A stretch of 64,000 bases of DNA from Opeltia flavorubescens (taxonomy: Eukaryota; Ascomycota; Lecanoromycetes; Teloschistales; Teloschistaceae), in the NCBI GenBank assembly GCA_000442125.1, contig KE546975.1, forward strand, positions 310,001 through 374,000, in the 5' to 3' direction. A model generated the notes under the pieces. That model was given only the letters and a program-made list of their open reading frames with translations, had not been told where the DNA came from and did no database searches. The position numbers and the translations under genes were made by a program. Positions 35,161 through 45,744 of this stretch are shown piece by piece (positions within the stretch are counted from its first letter, which is position 1; each line of letters starts with the position of its first letter).

Positions 35161-36522
35161 TCAGCCAATATAATCAGCCACGGCTGCAAATTGCTCATTG
35201 TTCCTCAGGTTCANCATGTCGTCTTCTCGTAAAGATACTAGCAGATCGAGGCTCCCATCAGGCCGCTTAGGCATCATGTAACACACGCCTGTCCAGGGTG
35301 GAGAAGTAGGCCTACGGACGTATTCAGGAAAGCCCATGATACTTCCAAAGTCTTCATAAACTGGTAGAGCTGCCCACGACGAGAATATTAGGTCTAACTC
35401 AGGGTCATCCATTGGAAAAGTGATCTTATTTCTGTCCGGTTCTGCACTAATAAAAGCAGCAAAGCTTCGTATGTAATGGTCGTCATTTCTCATAGTTGCC
35501 ATCCGCACATCCTGTGCCGTCTTTGACAACGGTTCCTCTGCCAAGGTCCTTAGACTGGTTCTATTGAAAGCGCATGTGACTACATTCCCAGTGTAGCCTT
35601 TCGGCAGCGGTGGGTCGAGGATTTGACGACCACTAATCGCTCTAAGTAACTCTGTATTCTTTCCTAGGCCTACGCGGGAAGAGCGTGCCATGGAGATAAC
35701 TTTCCAGAACCAGGCAGTAACAGCATCGTTGGTAGATACCCATGGTACACCTGGACCCAGCTCTCTAGAGCTTTGGACCTTGAGTTCGTTAAGATTGGCC
35801 TGGGGGATGTTGATGTATGACCAGATTGATGCTGATGGGGTTGTTGAAGCATCCGACTTTGGTGGGTTAGCCTTTGCGGCTACTTCTGGATGAGACATGG
35901 GTGACTGGCTTGGCTTCAGTGCAACGGGAAGACGACTGCGATTCAAATTCGCGGCCTGGAGATCATCCGCTGACAAGGTCTCGCCTCTACAGATGGCAGC
36001 AAACATTTTAATCACCTGCCCGAGACCCGTCGCGTCCATTGCATTGTGCATGCCTGAGAAACAAAGAAGCAGCCCTCCAGAAATGAAATTGGCCTGCAAC
36101 ATCCAGACTGGCATCACTTCTGTATCAACACAATGTTGGGGTAAGCCCTTCTGAGGTGCTAAGAGCTTTGCGTCTAGCATCGAGGCTGGAGCGTTTGCAG
36201 CACGCAATTCTTCATAGGATACAAAATCATCCAGAACTTTGATATGTACAGGAGAGCCAGTAGGGTTGTGGTAAGGAGTGACTTGAAAGATGCCTGAGCT
36301 AGGAAAGTTACAATTACCGTCCTTGCGATTTACTACCTGCCCAGCGAGTATGGGGATCGCTTTGATCAGAGCTGCAGCCGCTTGTTCTAGTGTACTGGTA
36401 ACAGTAGAGCGATCAATCTCCGGGCCCAGAGGAAAGCATAGAAGCATCTGGGTATACGTTCTCATGAAAGGTAGTTGATCGAGGATGCTAAGCGGGATGT
36501 CTTTATCCACAGTGCTATCCAT
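35161..36522 (-). CDS. BAHD / trichothecene 3-O-acetyltransferase-like acyltransferase, 453 aa
   Basis: CoA-dependent acyltransferase of the fold shared by plant BAHD enzymes and fungal TRI101-type acetyltransferases; acts on hydroxyl (sometimes amino) groups of small molecules. The first natural ATG is at 36522 (MDSTVDKDIPLSILDQLPFM); the frame is open 30 codons upstream only from a TTG. The catalytic HxxxD motif is GMHNAMDATGLGQ. The usual DFGWG motif near the C-terminus is changed to YEDFGSIMGFPEYVRRP, as often in fungal members. The block VSTNDAVTAWFWKVI corresponds to the conserved NDxxxAxxW region. One N at 35214 leaves one residue undetermined. No biosynthetic core gene lies nearby, so the substrate cannot be inferred; detoxification is as likely as biosynthesis. 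Confidence 0.85.
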   Translation of the reverse strand: MDSTVDKDIPLSILDQLPFMRTYTQMLLCFPLGPEIDRSTVTSTLEQAAAALIKAIPILAGQVVNRKDGNCNFPSSGIFQVTPYHNPTGSPVHIKVLDDFVSYEELRAANAPASMLDAKLLAPQKGLPQHCVDTEVMPVWMLQANFISGGLLLCFSGMHNAMDATGLGQVIKMFAAICRGETLSADDLQAANLNRSRLPVALKPSQSPMSHPEVAAKANPPKSDASTTPSASIWSYINIPQANLNELKVQSSRELGPGVPWVSTNDAVTAWFWKVISMARSSRVGLGKNTELLRAISGRQILDPPLPKGYTGNVVTCAFNRTSLRTLAEEPLSKTAQDVRMATMRNDDHYIRSFAAFISAEPDRNKITFPMDDPELDLIFSSWAALPVYEDFGSIMGFPEYVRRPTSPPWTGVCYMMPKRPDGSLDLLVSLREDDMXNLRNNEQFAAVADYIG

Positions 36523-37464
36523 GATTGACTTGATTGTGGGAGGGTTTAGGGTTTGCAGTTCATATAAAGTCTTTACCCGAGGAAGGATCGATTCTCTACG
36601 AAAATCGGCCAAATCTCAATTCTGAAGATAAACTTTGCTGAGAGTAGAGACAAGGCAAATGACTATCAATGGAAGTCTATGGAAAGAAATACTACACTTA
36701 CGATCAATGAACTGCTGCAGAAATCTACGGCAGACTACATCTTCTGAAGTCTATTACGCCGGGAAGCAAGCGGAATACACAGTCATATCGGATCGCATGG
36801 ACAAAAGCGAAAAATGCATAAGTAAGCAAGAATCCTCCGGGTTGTTGTGGGTACCATTTGTGTGTGGTACACTGGTATGCGATAGGTTTTTATTTACTTA
36901 GGCTGAAACGCATGCTAATCCTCCATAGGAATGCCGGATCACAGCCCGCAGATTAGATCACCAAGATCTTACACCTGCCATGATGAATTATATCGAGGCT
37001 TGAGTTGAAACCAGTCTGTCGAGTCTCGAGGATGAGATGGACACTTTGAAATAATGATAAACAAAAAAATCAAATTGTGGTACTGCAGGCCAAGGCGGCC
37101 GAATTTGCCAATATCGGATTCGCTCCTACTAGCGCTGTCAACCATCCACGAGAATAGAACAGGTCTCATCTAGCGTCTCATGGAGCTACGCCAAGTTCGC
37201 CAACCCCCCTCGACGCCACCGAAAATGCACCAGAGAGGCCGGAGAGGTTGGTCGATATGCAGCTAGTACATAAACCGCTTTTTCCCCCCTCCCTTCTCCT
37301 TTCTCCTCTCCATTCTTCTGTTTTGCATCCCATCCCACTGTCGCTTTGTGTATATAGAAGCAAGAGTCACTCGCTACCTCTTTGCTACGTTCGTAACGTC
37401 TCCTTACGCTCTAATACTCCAATAATACTATTTCCCCTGAACGCGTGTCCTCAATACCGTTACA
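36523..37464. promoter_or_regulatory. Divergent intergenic region between acyltransferase (-) and wall-protein gene (+)
   Basis: About 940 bp with no gene. Just upstream of the wall-protein ATG (37260-37450) the plus strand is CT-rich, as often in promoters of highly expressed fungal genes. No specific site was identified with confidence. Confidence 0.5.
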
Positions 37465-38277
37465 ATGAAGTACGCTCTTGCCGCTCTCACTACCATCGCT
37501 GTTGCCGTTTCGGCCCAGAACCCTCCAGGATGCTCGTCTGATTTCTCTGGCACCTTTGTCATCCAACCTACCAATATCACCAGTGCCCCGGGTCAGTTTG
37601 ACAAGGTTTGTTATCCATGGTGTAGAGATGGCCGTACAATCTTGCTGACCTCGTTTTAGCGACAAGCCAGAACTATCTGCGGAGCAACCCCCATCGTGAC
37701 TCTCAAGGGCGGTGTTCTCACCGATCAGAACGGCCGCACTGGCGAGATCGTGGCCAACTCCCAGTTCCAATTTGACAACCCCCTCCAGTCGGGTGCCATC
37801 TTCACATCAGGCTTCGCTATTTGCCAAAACAGCTCCCTCGCTGTCGGTGGTAGTACCATCTTCTATCAATGCTTGAGCGGTACCTTCTACAACCTCTATC
37901 AGCAGAGCCAAGGCAAGCAGTGTAACGAGATCTACATCAACACCATCGGTTGCGAAGCCGACGGTGCCTCAAGCGTGTCATCTTCTGCAGCTTCTATCCC
38001 ACCCACTTCGTCCGCCACCACCCCTTCAAGCACCCCTACGACACTTTCCACCACCTCTGCCGCACCCGCTCCACCTCCAGCCACCCCAACCTCTGTCGTT
38101 GCTCCTTACCCCGTCGGCAACAGCACTACTCCAGGCCCTACTGCGACCGGTACCACAAGCGCAACCGGCAGCCCATCCCCATCAGCATTCTTGCCAGGTA
38201 GCGGAGCGGCGACCATTGTCATTGGCGGTAACGTTGTCGCTCTGGTTGCTGCCATCGCTGCCTTTGCCATGTTCTAA
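37465..38277 (+). CDS. PIR-like cell-wall protein with C-terminal GPI-type tail, 252 aa
   Basis: Exon 1 (37465-37605) encodes a signal peptide (MKYALAALTTIAVAVSA) and NPPGCSSDFSGTFVIQPTNI. An intron at 37606-37659 is followed by the main exon. Residues about 50-150 match the conserved C-terminal module of yeast PIR proteins: LKGGVLTDQNGRTGEIVANS, QFQFDNPLQSGAIFTSGF, and FYQCLSGTFYNLYQQ with flanking cysteines (TICGA, AICQN, KQCNE, TIGCE). Unlike yeast PIRs it has no N-terminal internal repeats or KR site. The module is followed instead by about 75 residues of Ser/Thr/Pro-rich spacer and a hydrophobic tail (IGGNVVALVAAIAAFAMF), which fits a GPI-attachment signal. Expected location: cell surface or wall. 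A small Ser/Gly step before the tail (LPGSGAA) may be the anchor site. Confidence 0.88.
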
Positions 38278-38635
38278 GTTGAACGGTCCTAATTTACTGG
38301 GACTTGCATCTCACATCTCGATGAAGGCATGACGGAGTGGTTTACTTCTATTTTTCATATCTATATTCATATCACGCGGCATTGGGTTGGAGAGACAAAA
38401 ATGCATTGGAAAGAAATTAATCATAATATTGGCATCTAATGTCTGATCGTCTAGCAGCATATTGGGCAACTTTGTCAATCCTTGATTGATCTTTTGAGCG
38501 AGAAGCAATCTTGTATTTAGGCATCTTATAGCATCGAAGATCTATTGAAACCTAGATTCAAGCCTGATTTTTACTCTTGATGTCAGTGTAATTGTTCAAC
38601 GCTCCGTGACCAGAGGTAGTCCATGACTTTCAACC
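38278..38635. other. Short intergenic spacer
   Basis: 3' flank of the wall-protein gene and promoter of the DUF1479 gene; no gene. Confidence 0.7.
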
Positions 38636-40499
38636 ATGGTAATCTGCTTTGGCCGTACATTGGGTTGCTTTCGCCCACGGATTGAACTCGGCCATCAATA
38701 CATACGATTCGCAAGGTCGATTACGACAGCTTCTACAGCTACAAAGCCCTCAGGTGACATCTCATCCGTCTTCCCCTCCCTCTCCGGAGCTGTGTCCCCA
38801 CCACTTGCACCGCGCTTTGCAGACCTCAAGAAAAATCTCATCCACGACCATGAGTCCCAAATTCAAGAAAGCTGGCATCGGCTTCTCAGCGTGCTGCAAC
38901 GAGAGAGGGAAGAGATCAAAGCTCTTGGGTCAACGACCATCCCAGAGATAAATTACTACCACCTGAGCGATGTTGAAAAGAGGACGAAATTCAGAGATGC
39001 TCTACACAAAAGAGGAGTAGCTGTTATACGGGGTGTGGTGACGGCGAAGGAAGCTTTGGATTGGAAGGAACTGGTCCAGAGATATATACGGACGAACCCT
39101 TCGACGAAAGGTATGCTGTTGCGTGTAAGCTATTCGATACATCGAGTCTCTTTCTATGGTTCCCAGAGACCTTGCCACCGACATGTCGACTCTAAGAGGT
39201 CGATGTACCGTTGTCTTCATTCCTTCATATTCTACTCGACTCCTCGACTCCACCAGTTCTCTGCTCAAACTATCGTTTTCATAGTTCTAACGATGACATA
39301 GGATTCCCAACCACCAACCCAGCTGTCTACGAACTCTACTGGTCTCCTTCTCAAGTCCTTGCTCGCGCCCATCCAAATATCATCAAAGCCCAGAGATTTT
39401 TGATGTCTCATTGGCGAGCCAGGCCTTCCTCAACTACCTCCAACGAAACGAACACCGAAGCACTCATCTCAACCTCCCACCCTGTCACCTACGCTGACCG
39501 GCTCCGTATCCGCCAACCTGGAGACTCAGGCTTCGCACTCGGTCCTCACATCGACGGCGGTAGCTGCGAGCGATGGGAAGAGAACGGGTACGGCCTCGGT
39601 GGCGTCTACAATTCCATCTTCGCTGGTGAATGGGAGAGCTACGATCCATGGGAGATGACGTGCCGCATCCCCGTAAAGTCGGATTTATATAGTGGGCCTG
39701 GAGGATGCTCCATGTATCGGATGTTCCAGGGATGGCTGGCGATGAGTGAGACCGGGGCTGGAGAGGGGCATCTGATGGTATGTCCCATGTTGAGGGAGGC
39801 CACGGCTTATTTTCTCCTGAGACCGTTCTTTGAGGCCGTGAAACGGAATGGGCAGGATGGATATCTTGAGGCTGAGAAATGGAGGTTGGAAGAGAACGTG
39901 AGTTCGGTGCTGCAGGGAGCCGTACCGGCCAACGGCCAAGAGTTGAACTCGATGATGCATCCACATTTGGGACTTGAGGACACCATGGTGCATATGCCCA
40001 GTGTAAAACCTGGAGATTACGTGGTTTGGCATTGTGATAGTATGTGTCCCCTTCTCTTTAACCTTCATCCGTTTGGAGTTAAACAGCTGGCAGCTATCCA
40101 CGCGGTTGATAAGGTACACAACGGCACCTCGGATTCCAGCGTCATGTACATACCCGCGTGCCCTCTCACAGAGGCGAACGCCGAATACCTCTCTCGTCAA
40201 CGAGAAACGTTCGCGGAAGGTACTTTCTTCTCTCCTTCGTCTCCCTTCGTCCCTCACCGATCTCCTGACTAACTCAGACCCCACTTATAGGGACCCCTGC
40301 CCCCGATTTCCCATCCGGTGAAGGCGAGTCTCACCATCGCGGCCGCCTGACTCCAGAGTACGTCATGAAAAACATCAGTCTCGAAGCGCAGCAAGCCATG
40401 GGTCTCGCGCCATTTGATCTAGAACAAAAAGGCATACCAGCTCGCGAACGTGGTGTTCTCAGGGCAGCGAACAAAATACTGGGTTTTGAGGATCTGTAG
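38636..40499 (+). CDS. DUF1479 family protein, probable Fe(II)/2-oxoglutarate-type dioxygenase, 515 aa
   Basis: Four exons with introns 39111-39301 (191 bp), 40040-40093 and 40220-40290, all in phase. The N-terminus (RIELGHQYIRFARSITTAST) is basic, Ser/Thr-rich and free of acidic residues up to about residue 39, which fits a mitochondrial transit peptide. Family blocks: EKRTKFRDALHKRGVAVIRG, NPAVYELYWSPSQVLARAHP, LGPHIDGGSCERWEENGY and PGDYVVWHCDTIHAVDKVHN. The HID and the later HCDTIH histidine fit the facial triad of cupin-type dioxygenases, so enzymatic function is likely, but the substrate is unknown for the family (DUF1479, YbiU-like). ATG 38636 is the first in frame; there is a little uncertainty in the extreme N-terminus. 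Confidence 0.87.
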
Positions 40500-41329
40500 A
40501 GCACTGTCCCGTGACTTTTTCAGATTTATGCCATACAGCAACGGGGGAAACGACTCAAGAATTTAGAGACACGTTCATGCTATTTGGGGCGTATATTGAG
40601 GGCTTGATGCTTTACGCCGTAGAATCAAAATCTCGAGCGGCTTGGATGAAGACCTAGGCACGTCATACATTCATTTTCGCGTGTGTCCGGCACGAAAACT
40701 TGCAGAAAGAGATGATTAGGCAGCAAAATTAGGCGATGAGTGGACAGCCTGTGTTCGTCAACGGGGAGAAACGAGAAGAGGAAGACGCAAAGTTCTCACA
40801 GAACACCTTTTAGGATCTTTGGCCTACTAGCTAAAAGAAAGCGCTTGATTTGTGGTTATGGAGTATGACGTAGAAGAATACAAATCGAACGATGCCGAGA
40901 ATTGACGAATAGAAATGATATCTTTCGTCTTTGGCAAAGGAAAGTGCTCTCGAGGTAAAACCCTGCACAATAGGTTTTTATTATGCCTTCAATGTAGAAG
41001 TAGATTCTGGATATCTTGCACTTGGATCGATGCTATGCACAATGTCGGCAAGTGCCATCCATTCAACATCGAATCAAATGGCAACACACAGCTCTCATTT
41101 CGAAGGCTGGTACCTTGTTACCTCGATATGTCTTATGATTAAGTGCCGTAAGACGATGACCAACGTAACGAGAATCTAGGCAAACATAAACCTGGTTACA
41201 ACGCTGCCTGGATATTGTCTCGATAAAAGATACGCGAAGAATCTTATTCAATCAACACGTCGGTAATCCTGAAAACGTCCATGTCATCGCCCCTGGACAG
41301 TCACCCAATAAGCTCCGAAAAACCTCAGT
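40500..41329. other. Convergent 3' intergenic region
   Basis: Lies between the stops of the DUF1479 gene (+) and xylose reductase (-). Only short motif-free frames; no gene seen. Confidence 0.65.
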
Positions 41330-42523
41330 CTACACATAAATCGGAATGGGAACACCATACTGCGATCAATGTCAGCAAAATTCCATTACACGAACAACAC
41401 CGAACGCGAAAACTCACATTCAACGGATCATTAAACCTCAACCCCTTATCAATACTTTTGATCTCACCCATATCTCCCTCACTCAGCTCAAAGCCCAACA
41501 CATCCAAATTCTGCGCCAGTCTCCCGGGATTATTACTCTTCGGAATGACCGCCACCCCCCTTTGCGTCGCCCACCTAAGCAGAACCTGCGCCGGTGTCTT
41601 TCCCTTCCCCTCCGCAATTTTCTTGATCGAAGGATGTTCCAACAACAACGGCGTATCCTTCGCCTGCTTCATATTCAACTCGAGGAAACTCTGCGGACCA
41701 AAGGAACTATACGCCGTAACTGCAATGCCCTCGTCTTGAGCATACTTCACCAATCCCTCCTGCATAAGGTAGGGATGATGTTCAATCTGCAGCGTCGCAG
41801 GCCTGATGCGCGCGTATCGCAAAAGATCCATTAACAGCACCCCCCTAAAATTACTCACGCCAATACTCCTGCACAGTCCCTTATCCACAAGCGCCTCCAT
41901 CGCCTGCCAGGTTTCCTGTATGCTCGCTTTGCCGGGCGTCACTTTATCGTTTTCGTCCGTGAAGCCAGGCGGGTAACGGACAGATGGGTCAACGTATTTC
42001 AGGGATACGGGGAAATGCATGATGAAGAGGTCGAAGTAGTCGATGCCCCAGTCTTGGAGTTGCTTCTTGCAGATGGGTTCGACGCGAGGGCCATCATGGA
42101 AGGAGTTCCAGAGCTTGGAGACAAGGAAGAGGTCGGAGCGTTTTACGAGGCCGTCTTCAATGGCGCGGGACACACCCTGGCCGGATTCGGTTTCGTTGCC
42201 GTAATCTGATTGAGCATCAGAGTGTCAGAGATGTGAGACAGATGTACGCTGGTAACGCTACAAAAAAGATTGGAAGGGCGATTTTCGAAAAAGGCAGAAG
42301 AGACCGGGTATGACTTACCACACGCGCCATCGAAGCAGCGATAGCCGGCTTTGATGGCATTGTAGACTTGATCGGCACAGGTGTCGTTGTTGACTTTCCA
42401 TAGGCTAATTGCTATGTCAGTATACGGAGAATTACAATTGATGCTTTGCAGACTGTCTCACCCGAAACCCACAAGAGGCATCTCATAGCCGCTGTTCAGC
42501 TTGATCGTTCCGGAGGAAGACAT
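41330..42523 (-). CDS. xyl1: NAD(P)H-dependent D-xylose reductase (aldo-keto reductase), 321 aa
   Basis: Reduces D-xylose to xylitol (and L-arabinose to L-arabinitol) in the cytosol, the first step of fungal pentose catabolism. Four exons with introns 42405-42461, 42206-42318 and 41360-41417 give 321 aa, the normal length. Start [20 protein letters not shown] at 42523. AKR tetrad: Asp and Tyr in FDGACDYGNE, Lys in FLVSKLW and His in LFIMHFP. Cofactor-binding block is [18 protein letters not shown], with the IPKSN typical of xylose reductases. The C-terminus [16 protein letters not shown] is rebuilt by the last splice. Length and the IPKSN block favour xylose reductase over other AKRs such as glycerol dehydrogenases. 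A pathway partner (lad1) is at 17719-18837. Confidence 0.92.
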
Positions 42524-43380
42524 GGTAGTGTAGATTCTGTACGTTGATTTTGCGACTTGAGAGATCGATATTGAAAAGATGGACAGATGACCTGGAAAAC
42601 AAAAGGTAGCTACAGAATCTTTATTTCAATTGAATGGGTGTGTAGAGTGGAATCAAATAGAAAATCCCAAGAATCAAGGCAGAAACAATATTAGGAAGCC
42701 TGTCTATATAATAGGGAAATTTGCATGAGAAAAATCATCTGTAAACTCGAACTCTGTCGCAATACGACGGCCCCGCATGAGTGACGTCTGTTCGATGTAG
42801 CCTCCCATGCACTAACGCAAGTCAACCATAGTTCTTCTTGGGGCTTGATCCGATGTAACTGCCGGCGGAAAGGTCTTTCTATTCATGGTAAGGTTTCGAT
42901 TGACGAGTTATGACTAGCCCTAGGCAAATGCGGTATACTTTACCACCACGCTACAGTGGCTCCACGGCAAAATATCAGACCAAATGGGGCCTTATTAGGT
43001 ACCCTGCCCACAGAGTAAGGAAGGTAGGAGTTAAGCTCCTTCGGTCGAATTCCCCCCAGAACGACAAAAGAAGACATCATATATAGGGAAAGAAACAGAA
43101 ACGGAAACTTGTTTGGCCTTGTTCGAAAGACATAGGAGATAGCGCATCATGAAGAACCAATTTTTGGGTGATATCTCCCCACGGGGAATAACAGAAAGGT
43201 GGACTGGGTATCTTCCATTTCCGATTATTTTACACTCTCGTTTTACAACGCCAACTTGCAAACGCGCAGGATCTCCTGATATTGCTCTAAAAAAGGTGTA
43301 GAGGTGATTGCTTCGCATGCAATAGAGGATCTTTGAAGATGAATTGATGACTGCCATTTTCTACACCGTGAGTACCCTTG
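42524..43380. other. Promoter region of xylose reductase / 3' flank of SEC61 beta gene
   Basis: No gene is supported. A 108-codon minus frame (43031-43357) lies in the 3' flank of the SEC61 beta gene and has no motif. Confidence 0.6.
42914..42919 (-). promoter_or_regulatory. Candidate XlnR/Xyr1-type site (GGCTAG)
   Basis: The minus strand reads GGCTAG about 390 bp upstream of the xylose reductase start. GGCTAR is the known consensus of the xylanolytic regulator XlnR/Xyr1, which controls xylose reductase genes in Aspergillus and Trichoderma. A single hexamer is weak evidence. Confidence 0.25.
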
Positions 43381-44027
43381 CTATGATGAAAACCTTCTCG
43401 TAATTTTTGCAATGACTAGACAGGTCAGCATTTGGAGTCCCAGAAGTATAGTAACGTTGTGACATACTGTGTAGAGCCACAACGCTGAAGATGAAACCCA
43501 GGGAAAGTACCAATACAACGACAGGATCGACTTTTAGGCCTGGTGATTCATCCGTATATAATCCTGAAATCCAAAACCAGTTAGCCCATCTTCAATTGTT
43601 CGGTGTTCGCCATAAGCCCTCTCCACAGCCTGCTCTTGATACTGAATCTCCCATAGTCCTCTCCAAATATGTGTATTGACGTACTCAACATAGTGCTGGT
43701 GCTTCCTCCGGCTCCCGCCGCTCTCGTACTTGCTGGCCTGGCATTGGCGACTTTGTCTGCTCTATCCGCTGCTGCTTTTCTTCGAATTGCTGTCTTGGCT
43801 CCACCAGGTGGTGATGAGGGACGTGCGGTACTAGAGCCGGCCGATGGAGGTGCATTCGCCGGGGAGCTGGGGAGAGGGGAAGACTAGGATACAGAAGAAA
43901 TCAGTATGACTTCCGGAAAATACACAGCTGGATAGAAGATTGCTGAGAATGCGACAAAGTCAACTGGAAAGGATAAGGGATTTATTAAGGAATTCGATCT
44001 TGATTTTTGCTAATCACTACTTACCAT
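43381..44027 (-). CDS. SBH1: Protein translocation complex SEC61 beta subunit, 110 aa
   Basis: Tail-anchored subunit of the ER translocon. Four exons: the first is the ATG alone (44025-44027, donor gtaagt). Then 43883-43685, 43563-43468 and 43415-43381, with introns 43884-44024, 43564-43684 and 43416-43467, all in phase. The cytosolic part is Ser/Pro/Ala-rich and then reads KTAIRRKAAADRADKVANAR and STRAAGAGGSTSTML, the family signature. Then comes LYTDESPGLKVDP and a single membrane helix (VVVLVLSLGFIFSVVALHII) with a short basic lumenal tail AKITRRFSS. The gene is easy to miss because no single frame is long. It is transcribed in the same direction as the ribosomal protein gene upstream. Confidence 0.93.
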
Positions 44028-44564
44028 GACGATAAGAGATGGTATCAAGTACGAAGCCTGTTTTCTTGTCTGGCAGAGGGCGTTGTAGCTTTCAATTCAA
44101 AAGACCGGGTTGTTGGAGGTGTGCGTGAGGCCAACTATGAATTAGAGGACAGCAACGAAACAAAATCGACATGCACTAGTCCGTTTTGGACAGCCTATCT
44201 TCAGACAGGCTAGCTCCACGAGTCAGTCCTTCACGAACTTCCGTACTTCGTATTCAATTAATTCAAGTAATTGCTGCCATGCAAATTATTAGTTAGAAGT
44301 CGAAGCTGCTCTCACGTACAATTCCGGAGCTGTAAGCTTGATGAGGTCTAATAGGAGCTACACTGGAAGAAAAAATCATTCACATTTCTTTCAGCGATCG
44401 CTATTCATCTGAGAGCGAGATCTTCTACAAGGTGGATTGCTCATTTCCTTTCAAAAGCAGGGTCCTTTCATTCGAAACCATGTAAACTACGTAACCTTTG
44501 CTAGGTGACAAATCCTCTGGCTTCCTCACTCGTTCCTTTCGAATGTAAAGTCCGTTGATAGCCC
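44028..44564. other. Intergenic between eL20 and SEC61 beta genes
   Basis: Promoter region of the SEC61 beta gene; no gene seen. Confidence 0.65.
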
Positions 44565-45254
44565 CTACGCGAAAGTCGCAGGTCGATGAGGAGAAAATAG
44601 TTTCTTCGAGGTAGCCTTTGGCACTCGGTGGGGTAGAGGGAATTTGAGATCTTTGGTGAGGAGTTGTTTGATGTATGGGCGCTTGACGTCGGCAGTCTTC
44701 TCGACCTCCACGACTTTGAGGATCTGAAAGAGTCAAAATTTCGATCACACTGCAGGAAAAAGAACGAGAGTGACGTACATGAATCGACCTAAACCGAGCA
44801 CGATGTCTGGCGGCCATGTCCTGGTAGAGAGCCTCTACCGCCTCGGTTCTTGACATTTCGCGGTATTCCTTGTACATATTGTGCGTGCCAGATCGAGAGT
44901 CGTAGCGAATCCAAATACCAAAGTTCTTCACCCTCTGTGGGCGTTTCTCATGGATCTGATGTTGATCACATCATTAGTTAGGGGCTCCTCTTTACATGCG
45001 GTGAAACTTGGTATGCGCAGCTCCAGATTGAAAATCTGCCGTACCTCATTCAAGCTTATGATTTCTCCATTTGCCTTCTTGACCTTCCTCAATTTCATCA
45101 AAAAGTACCAGAACCTCGACTTGGCGACAACCGTGTTCGGTGCGAATATTCGCATACGATAGAGCTTGGGAGTTGGGTTGGTCTCCGTTGGTAGATGACG
45201 GCCAATGACCTGATATTCTCTGAGGCGACCTATGATTCCCACAGTGTTAGCCAT
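44565..45254 (-). CDS. RPL20: 60S ribosomal protein eL20 (L20/L18a), 181 aa
   Basis: Cytosolic large-subunit protein. Three exons with introns 44956-45044 and 44724-44778. The core matches eL20 throughout: [78 protein letters not shown] and [20 protein letters not shown], ending HRPATFA. The N-terminus [10 protein letters not shown] is longer than the usual start just before xLxEYQVIG. The DNA there reads ggctaacactgtgggaatcatag, which looks like a branch site plus acceptor, so the real start may instead be a tiny upstream exon joined at GRLREYQ. I report the in-frame ATG at 45254. Confidence 0.95.
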
Positions 45255-45744
45255 TGTCTTCAAATCGAGCCCTTCTCAGTAATGCGCGGCCGAGGCTCTG
45301 CTCCAGCCCCAAATGATTGTTGAACCTCCTTCTTATTGTACACGTATTCTTGCTACATATCCACCTTTTCCCTTTCAGCGCACTCTGAGTTCACTCCTCC
45401 CGACTGTTGCCGTTTGAACATGGTTTTTCACTTATTGTACGAGATCCAAGGACTGCGAACTGAGGATTGGGGGGAAGGGATTTTTGCTCACCCATCTTCT
45501 CCCAGTCAGCGAAATGTCAATGTTTTAAGCTGGGTTTGGACAAACCTTTTCTTTCACGGTCGTATTAACGATCTTGTGGTGGACAGAAAGCGTATTGGAG
45601 AATTGTAAGTGTGCCGCTAGCGGGTGCTTTAGCGAACAGCTAGCGTCTCAGCAAGTCATAAATCACCTCACGCTATCACAGCTATTCACGACTTTATGGA
45701 AGAATGCTGGCAACACGCAACTTTGCACCGAATCATAAGCAGTC
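45255..45744. promoter_or_regulatory. Divergent promoter region, eL20 (-) and CSN12-like (+)
   Basis: 490 bp with no convincing gene. A 90-codon plus frame (45336-45608) has no motif and overlaps the expected ribosomal-protein promoter or leader. Confidence 0.55.

Noticed and set aside
36540-36560. Telomere-like gggtttagggttt
   Set aside because: Only two units, located just upstream of the acyltransferase start; not a telomere array.
39485-40284. Minus frames of 159 and 199 codons
   Set aside because: Antisense to the DUF1479 gene, whose exons splice cleanly.
41281-41834. Plus frames of 152 and 162 codons
   Set aside because: Antisense to xylose reductase.
43669-43887. 72-codon plus frame with Ala/Leu-rich product
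   Set aside because: Exact antisense of the SEC61 beta exon 2.
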